The position numbers and the translations under genes are program-made. From NCBI GenBank assembly GCA_913031335.1, contig CAJWGI010000041.1, forward strand, positions 1-8,518: DNA of 8,518 nucleotides, given 5' to 3'. Positions 1 to 5,493 of this stretch are shown in pieces. The DNA comes from an uncultured Anaerolineales bacterium (lineage in GTDB: Bacteria > Chloroflexota > Anaerolineae > Anaerolineales > UBA11657). Each line of letters begins with the position of its first letter. Within the stretch, counting starts at the first letter, position 1. The notes beneath the pieces are model-generated. The model made no database searches. It had not been told where the DNA came from and saw only the letters and a list, made by a program, of their open reading frames with translations.

Positions 1-969
1 GAAGAATATCTGATGGGCGGCTGCTCGATCGACCGCCACGGCAGCGCCCTCACCGCCAAAACCCTGGCAGCCTGTAAGGCTGCTGACGCGGTGCTGCTCG
101 GCGCAGTCGGCGGCCCTAAATGGGATGACCCGGCCGCAAAAGTGCGCCCCGAAATGGGTCTGCTCGCGCTGCGCAAGGAGCTGCGTCTCTACGCAAACCT
201 GCGCCCGGTGCGACCGCACCCCGACCTACTGCAGGCATCCCCGCTCAAAACCGAGCTGCTCGCCGGTGTGGACGTGCTCGTGGTGCGCGAACTCACCGGC
301 GGGATTTACTTTGGCGAGCCGCGCGGACGCGAAAGCGACGCAGATGGTCGCACGCGCGCGGTGGATTCGATGGTGTACTGGGATTACGAGGTCGAGCGCG
401 TGGTGGAACTGGCCTGCACACTGGCAGCCGGACGCCGCCGCAAGGTGACATCGGTGGACAAGGCAAACGTGCTCGAAACATCCCGTCTGTGGCGGCAGAT
501 CGCGGGCCAGGTAGCAGCCGCCCACCCACGCATAGAGTTTGACCACCAACTTGTGGACGCCGCCGCCATGCGTCTGGTGACCCAACCGGCGTCATTCGAT
601 GTGCTCGTCACCGGCAATATGTTCGGCGACATCCTCACCGACGAGGCCTCGGTGTTGACCGGCTCGATGGGCAACCTGCCTTCCGCCTCGCTCGGTGATG
701 GCGGCCCCGGTTTGTACGAGCCGATTCACGGCTCCGCACCCGATATCGCCGGGGAGGGCATCGCCAACCCCATCGGCGCGATTCTCTCGGCCGCAATGCT
801 ACTGCGGCACTCATTGCAGCTGGAAACTGAAGCCGCAGCCGTTGAAGCAGCAGTAATGCGCGCGCTTAACGACGGATGCCGGACAATCGACCTGCAGCGC
901 GAAAACGCGCTCTCCACGCAGCAGATGACGGCGGAAATCCTCGCCCGGCTGGGAGACAACAAGGAGTGA
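1..969 (+). CDS. leuB: 3-isopropylmalate dehydrogenase, 5' end cut by the window
   Basis: LeuB oxidatively decarboxylates (2R,3S)-3-isopropylmalate with NAD+ in cytosolic leucine synthesis. The frame is open from base 1 (Glu-Glu-Tyr-Leu precede the first Met at 13), and the stretch after it is the normal continuation of a LeuB N-terminus, so the true start lies upstream and Met 13 is not it. In numbering from base 1, I see GAVGGPKWD near 34-42, the substrate arginines in LRPVR (about 67-71) and VREL (about 95-98), Tyr126, Lys154 in [10 protein letters not shown], Asp186, and the metal ligands Asp210 and Asp214 in [27 protein letters not shown] near 237 is the NAD-binding loop. All key residues are present and the C-terminus is normal. 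It ends in TGA, which overlaps the GTG start of pheA, so the two are probably one operon. Isocitrate or tartrate dehydrogenase are less likely given the leucine-type motifs. Confidence 0.96.
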   Translation, partial: EEYLMGGCSIDRHGSALTAKTLAACKAADAVLLGAVGGPKWDDPAAKVRPEMGLLALRKELRLYANLRPVRPHPDLLQASPLKTELLAGVDVLVVRELTGGIYFGEPRGRESDADGRTRAVDSMVYWDYEVERVVELACTLAAGRRRKVTSVDKANVLETSRLWRQIAGQVAAAHPRIEFDHQLVDAAAMRLVTQPASFDVLVTGNMFGDILTDEASVLTGSMGNLPSASLGDGGPGLYEPIHGSAPDIAGEGIANPIGAILSAAMLLRHSLQLETEAAAVEAAVMRALNDGCRTIDLQRENALSTQQMTAEILARLGDNKE

Positions 970-1796
970 AAGTAGCCTTCCAGGGCGAGCGCGGCGCATA
1001 TTCGGAGGCGGCGGCAATCGCCTTTTTTGGTGACGGGATCGAGCCCGTCACCTGCCCCACCTTCGACGCCGTTTTTGACGCAGTCGATTGCGGTGAGTGC
1101 GAACGTGGCATCGTGCCGGTGGAGAATTCGCTCGCCGGAAGCATCCACCGCAACTATGACCTACTGCAGCGCCACACACTCTCAATCGTGGGCGAGCACA
1201 TCTTCCGCGTGCGCCACTGTTTGATTGCGCACCCCGGCGCGACGCTGACCGGCATCCGCAAAATCATCTCCCACCCGCAGGCGCTGGCGCAATGCGAGGG
1301 TTATGTCGACCGGCTCGGCCTCGAGCGCGAGCCCTGGTACGACACGGCCGGGGCGGTGAAATCGCTACTGGAGGAGGCACGCCACGACCACGCCGCCATC
1401 GCCTCGCGCCGGGCAGCGGAAGTGTACGAGATGCAAATCCTTGCCTCCGGAATCGAAGACGTGGCCGCGAATTACACCCGTTTTCTGGCACTGGCGCGTG
1501 AGCCGCAGGCGCCGATGGGCGCATCCGCAAAGACCTCTATCGCCTTCACGTTGCCACAGGGTGGCACCACGCCCGGGTCGCTCTTCCGCGCAATCGGCGT
1601 GTTCGCCATGCGCGACATCAATCTGACCAAGATCGAATCGCGCCCCACCCCGGCGGAGACTTTCAATTACATTTTCTATCTGGATTTTGAAGGCAGTCAG
1701 GATGAACCGCGCTGTGCCCGCGCGCTGGACCACTTGCGCGAGATGGCCCCGGACGTGCGCGTGTTCGGGTCGTATCAGGCCGACGACACCCTCTAG
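966..1796 (+). CDS. pheA: Prephenate dehydratase (monofunctional P-protein with ACT domain)
   Basis: It converts prephenate to phenylpyruvate, the committed step to phenylalanine. The start is taken as GTG 966, giving 276 residues, because homology begins at once ([14 protein letters not shown]). The upstream ATG at 876 would add 30 unrelated residues inside leuB. The catalytic domain covers about 1-180, with PVENS (51-55), DTAGAV (126-131) and the catalytic TRF motif (171-173). The ACT regulatory domain covers about 188-270, with PGSLFRAI (203-210) and the phenylalanine-binding ESRP (224-227), so feedback inhibition by phenylalanine is likely. No chorismate mutase domain is fused, unlike the enterobacterial P-protein. 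GTG shares bases with the leuB TGA (GTGA), and AAGGAG abuts the start too closely for an ordinary ribosome site, so translational coupling to leuB is likely. The length is usual for the family. Confidence 0.95.
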   Translation: MKVAFQGERGAYSEAAAIAFFGDGIEPVTCPTFDAVFDAVDCGECERGIVPVENSLAGSIHRNYDLLQRHTLSIVGEHIFRVRHCLIAHPGATLTGIRKIISHPQALAQCEGYVDRLGLEREPWYDTAGAVKSLLEEARHDHAAIASRRAAEVYEMQILASGIEDVAANYTRFLALAREPQAPMGASAKTSIAFTLPQGGTTPGSLFRAIGVFAMRDINLTKIESRPTPAETFNYIFYLDFEGSQDEPRCARALDHLREMAPDVRVFGSYQADDTL

Positions 1797-1805
1797 CAAA
1801 TCACG

Positions 1806-2705
1806 TTAAAGCTGCTCGAGTTCCTTCCTCACCGTCGCGTACAGGCTCTCCGCCCGAAGTTGCTGCAGGGTCAGGCAGGGCGCGCCGAGATGCGCCGCCA
1901 GTTCGCGCGCAAGACCCTGGTCAAACGCGGCGTGTTCCATGTTGATGACCACGCTGCGAATACCCTCCTGCTGAAAACGCTCGGCGGCGCGGTGAGATTC
2001 TTCCTTCGGCGAAAGGTTGGTCATGGAGACGTTGCCGGCGCCATCGGTGAGCACAATCATCAGCGGCATCACATCCGGATGCAGCCGCTGCTGCTGCCGG
2101 ATAACGCGGTGCGCCAGCGTCAGCCCCGCCGAAAGGGGCGTCTTTCCGCCAACGGGAATGTCGGCGAGCGCCCAGCGCGCCAGCTGCACCGAGCTGGTCG
2201 GCGACAGCACCACGGCGGCGTCGTTCTTCTGGAAGATGATTAACCCCACCCGGTCCCGGCGCTGATACGCATCAGTCAGCAGCGAGACAATCGCCCCTTT
2301 TGTGGCACTCATGCGTTCCGCCACGGCCATAGACCAGGAGGCATCCACCACGAACAGCACCAGATTTGCAGACTTGCGCACGCGGATTTTACGCTGCATA
2401 TCTTCCGCGCGGACAGCAAAAGCCACCTGCTCGCGCTGTTCGGCACGGTTATTCTGATGCGGGGCCGCCGCGCGCAGGGTGGCATCAAAGGCGATGTCGT
2501 TTGCCTTGCCCTCGGCGGGGCGCGCCTGCACATAGCGGCCGCGTTTGCGTTCGGTGCGCGTGCTGCTGCGCCTGCCGCTGTGCTTGCGAGTCAACTTGTC
2601 GAGTGGGGTGTCGAGAGAGCGCGCTTCGAATTCCGCGCCCACGTCGTCCTTGCGGCCGCCCTCCCACCAGTGAGCGTCGCTGGAGGTTGGCGGGATGTGC
2701 TGCAC
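1806..2705 (-). CDS. chlD: ChlD/BchD-like chelatase C-terminal part with von Willebrand A domain (-1 frame of the upstream ATPase)
   Basis: This frame encodes the integrin-I/VWA half of a magnesium- or cobalt-chelatase medium subunit. With GTG 2705 as start it is 299 residues: a basic, arginine-rich linker (about 30-75), then a VWA domain (about 113-285) with a complete MIDAS metal site, DASWS (121-125), Thr189 in GGKTPLS and Asp221 in LTDGAG. In known chelatases this domain binds the AAA+ ring and couples it to the large catalytic subunit. A stand-alone protein would lack the usual N-terminal ATPase-like domain. That domain is encoded directly upstream in another frame, and the frame here is open back to the A-run at 2769-2778, so I infer it is normally made as the C-terminus of a frameshift fusion. 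GGAG at 2712-2715, six bases before GTG 2705, leaves independent initiation possible. Magnesium versus cobalt specificity cannot be decided here; no CobN or ChlH is in the window. Confidence 0.88.
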   Translation of the reverse strand: MQHIPPTSSDAHWWEGGRKDDVGAEFEARSLDTPLDKLTRKHSGRRSSTRTERKRGRYVQARPAEGKANDIAFDATLRAAAPHQNNRAEQREQVAFAVRAEDMQRKIRVRKSANLVLFVVDASWSMAVAERMSATKGAIVSLLTDAYQRRDRVGLIIFQKNDAAVVLSPTSSVQLARWALADIPVGGKTPLSAGLTLAHRVIRQQQRLHPDVMPLMIVLTDGAGNVSMTNLSPKEESHRAAERFQQEGIRSVVINMEHAAFDQGLARELAAHLGAPCLTLQQLRAESLYATVRKELEQL

Positions 2706-2715
2706 GGCCGGCTCC
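2703..2715 (-). promoter_or_regulatory. Possible internal ribosome site and GTG start for the VWA part
   Basis: GGAG (2715-2712) lies six bases before GTG (2705-2703), in frame with the VWA domain. This could allow a separate 299-residue protein, as an alternative or addition to frameshifting. There is no upstream ATG in this frame after the slippery run. Confidence 0.3.
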
Positions 2716-2754
2716 GCGCGGGCAGCATCAGGCTCTTCCTGCGCGGGCGGCGGC
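2707..2754 (-). other. Possible frameshift-stimulating stem-loop downstream of the slippery run
   Basis: In the mRNA, CCGCGC (2746-2741) can pair with GCGCGG (2719-2714), and outside it GCCG (2754-2751) with CGGC (2710-2707), with an internal loop between. The outer stem begins about 13 bases after the slippery heptamer, which is farther than the usual 5-9. GC-rich DNA forms such pairings by chance, so this is only a candidate. The stem would also bury the GGAG of the internal GTG start. Confidence 0.3.
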
Positions 2755-2758
2755 GCAT

Positions 2759-3865
2759 TTACGTCCTCTTTTTTTTTTCCGGTTCGCGGGTCTCGCGTTC
2801 TTCCGGCTGTCGCTCCGCGGAGGCCGCGCCCTGCACATCCGAGCGCGCCTGCTCCAAGCGGCTCTCCAGCTCTTCGAACTCGAGGCCGGTAGAATCAAAG
2901 GGGCCTTTTCTAATCCGATGGGGCAGCGCCAGCTGCGCGGCCAGCAGGATGTCACGGTCGCTGATTGCCGTCCGTGCCCGCAGCGCGGCATGCGCCCGCG
3001 CAGCCCGCAAGATAACCAGGTCGGCACGGTGGCCGTCCACGCGCAGGCTGGTGGTCAGCACGGCAATGGTCTCGAGGTCAGGCCGCGAGTACGTCACCGC
3101 GTCCACAATCGCGCGCGCGCGCGTGATTTCAGTCGAAATTGCGCGCACCTCGGGCAACCATTTCTCGCCGAAGCCAGTCGAATCAGATTCGAATTCCAGG
3201 ATGCGCTCCATGATGGCAACCCGGTCGGCGGAATCGCCCAGACCGCGGATATCCACCGCCAGCGCGAAACGGTCGAGCAATTGCGGGCGCAGGTCGCCCT
3301 CCTCCGGGTTCATCGTGCCAACCAGGATAAAGCGCGCAGGATGGTTGAAAGAAATGCCCTCGCGCTCCACCACGTTGACACCCATCGCCGCCGAATCCAG
3401 CAGCAGGTCCACCACGTGGTCGTCCAGAAGATTCACTTCGTCGATGTAAAGAAGGCCCCGGTTGGCCGCGGCAAGCACTCCGGGCTCAAAGTGGCGCTCG
3501 CCGCGCTGGATGGCCTGCTCGATATCGAGCGTACCCACCACGCGGTCCTCGGTGGCGCTTACCGGCAAGTCTATAAACGAGGTGGGGCGCATAATCCCGG
3601 GCAAAGGTCCGTTGGCGGAGGCGTTTTCACAGCATTCGGTGCACCACTGCGTCGGTTGCCGCGGGTCGCAGCCGAAGCGACAGTCCGCCACCACTTCCAC
3701 ATCCGGCAGCAGCGCCGCCAGCGCGCGCGCGGCGGTGGATTTTGCCGTGCCGCGCTCCCCGCGTATGAGCACGCCCCCAATGCGCGGATTGACCGCATTG
3801 AGCAGGAGCGCCCGCTTCATGCGCTCCTGACCGACAATGGCTGCAAACGGATAAATATCGGGCAT
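2759..3865 (-). CDS. chlI: ChlI/BchI-like chelatase AAA+ ATPase (short, zero-frame product)
   Basis: This is the AAA+ motor subunit that drives metal insertion into a tetrapyrrole, cytosolic, acting with a VWA subunit and a large CobN/ChlH-type subunit. The 368 residues show Walker A GERGTAKS (36-43), a cysteine group (62, 66, 75, 78, 79), Walker B with sequence LLYIDEVNLL (139-148), sensor 1 TMNPEEGDLRPQLLDRF (184-200) with the likely arginine finger Arg199, and a C-terminal helical domain with LRVDGHRADL (274-283), the usual sensor-2 region. The length is close to stand-alone ChlI/BchI. ATG 3865 has GAGGAA at 3871-3876 at proper spacing and a TATAAT-type promoter at 3885-3890. The C-terminus ends in a Lys-rich stretch from a ten-A run, followed by TAA. 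The VWA domain follows in the -1 frame, so this protein is probably the non-shifted product of one chlID gene. Confidence 0.93.
   Translation of the reverse strand: MPDIYPFAAIVGQERMKRALLLNAVNPRIGGVLIRGERGTAKSTAARALAALLPDVEVVADCRFGCDPRQPTQWCTECCENASANGPLPGIMRPTSFIDLPVSATEDRVVGTLDIEQAIQRGERHFEPGVLAAANRGLLYIDEVNLLDDHVVDLLLDSAAMGVNVVEREGISFNHPARFILVGTMNPEEGDLRPQLLDRFALAVDIRGLGDSADRVAIMERILEFESDSTGFGEKWLPEVRAISTEITRARAIVDAVTYSRPDLETIAVLTTSLRVDGHRADLVILRAARAHAALRARTAISDRDILLAAQLALPHRIRKGPFDSTGLEFEELESRLEQARSDVQGAASAERQPEERETREPEKKKRT
2765..2780 (-). promoter_or_regulatory. Slippery A10-G run: candidate programmed -1 frameshift or transcription slippage site
   Basis: On the coding (minus) strand the sequence reads GG, ten A, GAGG. 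The zero frame is GAA AAA AAA AAG AGG ACG TAA, so a stop follows three codons after the AAA AAA pair. The heptamer A AAA AAG is the classic bacterial -1 slippery sequence, and the -1 frame after it is open through the VWA domain. A run of ten A could equally allow RNA polymerase slippage; adding one A also restores the frame. No convincing Shine-Dalgarno-like stimulator lies 10-14 bases upstream. A GC-rich hairpin follows at 2707-2754. Confidence 0.72.
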
Positions 3866-3870
3866 CAGAG

Positions 3871-3876
3871 TTCCTC
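3871..3876 (-). promoter_or_regulatory. Ribosome binding site of the chlI/chlD gene
   Basis: GAGGAA reads toward ATG 3865 with five to six bases between, which supports that start. It lies within a leader of only about a dozen bases if the TATAAT at 3885-3890 is the -10. Confidence 0.6.
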
Positions 3877-3884
3877 AGAGGCTG

Positions 3885-3915
3885 ATTATACCGTGAAGTG
3901 AGCCCAAGTTGCCAA
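3885..3915 (-). promoter_or_regulatory. Putative sigma70 promoter of the chlI/chlD gene
   Basis: On the minus strand there is a perfect TATAAT (3890-3885) and TTGGCA (3915-3910) with a 19-base spacer, slightly long. The -35 bases coincide almost exactly with the -35 of the opposite S1 promoter. Confidence 0.55.
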
Positions 3916-3937
3916 TCGCCGAAATTAGCCCTATAAT
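3909..3937 (+). promoter_or_regulatory. Putative sigma70 promoter of the S1 gene
   Basis: TTGCCA (3909-3914), a 17-base spacer and a perfect TATAAT (3932-3937) make a near-consensus housekeeping promoter. Transcription would begin near 3944, giving a leader of about 30 bases before ATG 3975. The strong promoter suits a translation gene. Confidence 0.75.
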
Positions 3938-3947
3938 GACACAGCAA

Positions 3948-3964
3948 TTCTGTACAGGACAGAA
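3948..3964 (+). other. Small inverted repeat (hairpin) in the S1 leader
   Basis: TTCTGT, loop ACAGG, ACAGAA form a perfect six-base-pair stem directly upstream of the weak ribosome site (CGGAAA, 3965-3970). Its loop carries an AGGA. It could expose or hide the translation start; rpsA in Escherichia coli is autoregulated through leader structure, but a link here is inference. Confidence 0.4.
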
Positions 3965-3974
3965 CGGAAACTAA

Positions 3975-5375
3975 ATGGAAGCGGACACTTCCCCGAGCCC
4001 CGACAGCCGCGCCGCAGAGCAAACACAGTCCATGGGCAGGCTGCTAGCCGGTGAGCAACTGGAGAGCATGCTGCCCCGCCGCGGAGAACTGCGCGAGGGC
4101 ACCATCGCGCGCGTCTCGCCCAATGAGATTCTGGTGGATATTGGGGCCAAAAGCGAAGGCATTATCGCCGAACATGAACTCAACCGCATGAGCGCTGAGG
4201 CGCGGGAGCAGCTGCAGGTGGGCGCACCGGTCACCCTCTACGTGGTTCGCGGCGCGAGTCAAGAGGGCCCCATCGTTCTCTCGATGCAGAAGGCAGAAGA
4301 GATGCAGCAGTGGCAGCAGGTCGAGGAACAGAGGGAGGCGCGTAGCCTGCTCACCGGGCCGATTCTGGAATTTAACCGCGGCGGAGTGGTGGTGGCGGTA
4401 GGTCAGTTGCGTGGATTTCTGCCGGCCTCGCTGATGAGCCTCGAACGTCGGCAGCGGAACACGGGCGCCACTCCCGCCGAGCGATGGCAAGACATGGTCG
4501 GCGAGGAGTTGACGTTCAAAATCAAAGAGGTGGACGCGCAGCGAGATCGTCTCATTCTCTCCGAGCGCGCAGCCGAAAAGGAGGCGCGCTCGGCGCAGCG
4601 CGTAGAGTTTCTCGCCCGCATCGAGCCGGGCCAAATCCACTCTGGTCGCGTGGTCTCGCTGACGAAATTCGGTGCGTTTGTTGATATTGGCGGTATCGAC
4701 GGACTGGTGCACGTTTCGCAAATCTCGTGGACGCACATTGACCATCCCCGCGAGGCGCTCAAGGTCGGGCAAGAAATTGACGTGCAGGTGCTAAGCGTAG
4801 ACCTTGAGCGACAGCGCGTCGCGCTTTCCTTAAAGGCGCTGCAGCAAGACCCCTGGGCAACCCTGAACGACAGCCACAAAAAGGGTCAGCTGGTGCGCGC
4901 CACCATCACGCGGCTGACAAAATTCGGCGCGTTTGCCGCGCTGAAAGATAGAGAGCACATCGAAGGGCTGGTGCACATTTCCGAACTGGCGGACAGCGGG
5001 GTGACGCACCCCAAAGAAGTCGTCCAGGAAAACGACGAGGTCACGCTCCGCATCATGAAAATCGACGCTGAGCGCCACCGCCTGGGCCTCAGTCTGAAAG
5101 AAGTGGTCTCGCCCCGTTTTGCCGAACTTGATTATGCGTTTTACGTCGCCGCCGAGGAGAAGACCGAGCCTGACACAGAGGCGGCTGCAGAAGAACCGGC
5201 TGCAGCTCCCGCCCCGCCCGAGGGCTCAGAGGACAGCGCCGCCGTGATTGCGGAGAATACTGCCGAGGCGGGCCAGCCTTTGGCCGAGACGATAGAATCA
5301 GTTGAAGCGGCGGAAGCAGCCGAGGGCCTCGACGCGCAGCAACCAACGCAAATCGCTGCGGATGAAACGGAGTGA
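3975..5375 (+). CDS. rpsA: Ribosomal protein S1-like protein with four S1 RNA-binding domains
   Basis: S1 proteins help the small ribosomal subunit load mRNA. The 466 residues hold four OB-fold S1 domains at about 36-106, 120-198, 218-288 and 303-376. The third (KFGAFVDIGGIDGLVHVSQISW) and fourth (KFGAFAALKDREHIEGLVHISEL) have the classic KFGAFV...GLVH.S pattern. The first two are more divergent, like the ribosome-docking domains of bacterial S1. A low-complexity Ala/Glu/Pro acidic tail fills about 395-466. Four domains is fewer than the six of Escherichia coli and typical of several other phyla. ATG 3975 follows CGGAAA at suitable spacing; Met 20 (4032) is a less likely start. It has its own promoter, diverges from chlI/chlD, and lies 115 bp before clpC with no terminator seen, so some read-through into clpC is possible. 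A role as a general S1-domain RNA-binding protein rather than the ribosomal one cannot be excluded. Confidence 0.9.
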   Translation: MEADTSPSPDSRAAEQTQSMGRLLAGEQLESMLPRRGELREGTIARVSPNEILVDIGAKSEGIIAEHELNRMSAEAREQLQVGAPVTLYVVRGASQEGPIVLSMQKAEEMQQWQQVEEQREARSLLTGPILEFNRGGVVVAVGQLRGFLPASLMSLERRQRNTGATPAERWQDMVGEELTFKIKEVDAQRDRLILSERAAEKEARSAQRVEFLARIEPGQIHSGRVVSLTKFGAFVDIGGIDGLVHVSQISWTHIDHPREALKVGQEIDVQVLSVDLERQRVALSLKALQQDPWATLNDSHKKGQLVRATITRLTKFGAFAALKDREHIEGLVHISELADSGVTHPKEVVQENDEVTLRIMKIDAERHRLGLSLKEVVSPRFAELDYAFYVAAEEKTEPDTEAAAEEPAAAPAPPEGSEDSAAVIAENTAEAGQPLAETIESVEAAEAAEGLDAQQPTQIAADETE

Positions 5376-5452
5376 CGCACTGGTAGACTTAGCGCGCAGC
5401 AGCGCGAAAAAAGGACGCTACCCAAAGATGCACATTCCGCGCGCCGATTATT

Positions 5453-5461
5453 TGGTAAAAT
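5453..5461 (+). promoter_or_regulatory. Putative extended -10 promoter of clpC
   Basis: TGGTAAAAT is an extended -10 (TGn plus TAAAAT). No good -35 is seen 17 bases upstream, as expected for extended -10 promoters. Transcription would start near 5468. No CIRCE or CtsR-type operator is visible in the 5376-5490 gap. Confidence 0.45.
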
Positions 5462-5480
5462 ACGAACAGGAAAGTTTTTA

Positions 5481-5493
5481 GAGGCTTACTGTG
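5481..5493 (+). promoter_or_regulatory. Ribosome binding site deciding the clpC GTG start
   Basis: GAGG (5481-5484) lies six bases before GTG 5491, whereas ATG 5503 would be 18 bases away. GTG is therefore preferred as the start. Confidence 0.6.

Larger units (their letters stand above)
1806..3865 (-). other. Predicted full-length ChlI-ChlD fusion by -1 frameshift (686 residues)
   Basis: If the ribosome slips back one base on A AAA AAG, residues 1-366 of the ATPase continue into 21 linker residues rich in Pro, Ala, Glu and Asp, then into the 299-residue VWA part. The total is 686 residues with no stop in between. This is the domain order and approximate size of fused ChlID proteins annotated as cobaltochelatase subunits (AAA+, acidic Pro-rich linker, VWA). 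What I see is the open -1 frame and intact domains on both sides of a single frame break; what is known is that such single chlD genes have been proposed to make both small and medium subunits; that this happens here is inference. Protein evidence for a roughly 75-kDa and a roughly 40-kDa product would settle it. Confidence 0.72.

Noticed and set aside
876..965. Upstream ATG start for pheA at 876
   Set aside because: The 30 extra residues lie inside leuB, do not resemble any P-protein N-terminus, and homology begins exactly at GTG 966.
2457..3449. A 330-codon plus-strand open frame overlapping the same region
   Set aside because: It is a Ser/Arg-rich low-complexity translation, a shadow of the minus-strand genes.
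1806..3865. The chelatase locus as a decayed pseudogene
   Set aside because: There is a single frame break, exactly at a slippery heptamer, and all ATPase and MIDAS residues on both sides are intact. An assembly error in the homopolymer remains possible and is noted in the finding.
2366..3901. A 511-codon open frame on the plus strand across the chelatase locus
   Set aside because: It is rich in Arg, His and Ala with no recognisable domain, and is antisense to well-conserved ChlI/ChlD motifs. Long antisense frames are common in GC-rich coding DNA.
4044..4772. A 242-codon minus-strand open frame inside the S1 gene
   Set aside because: It has no recognisable domain and is a shadow of the clearly conserved S1 repeats.
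5393..5412. Hairpin CGCGC-AGCA-GCGCG after the S1 gene as a terminator
   Set aside because: It is followed by A, not T, on the plus strand, and no minus-strand gene ends here. The stem is only five base pairs.
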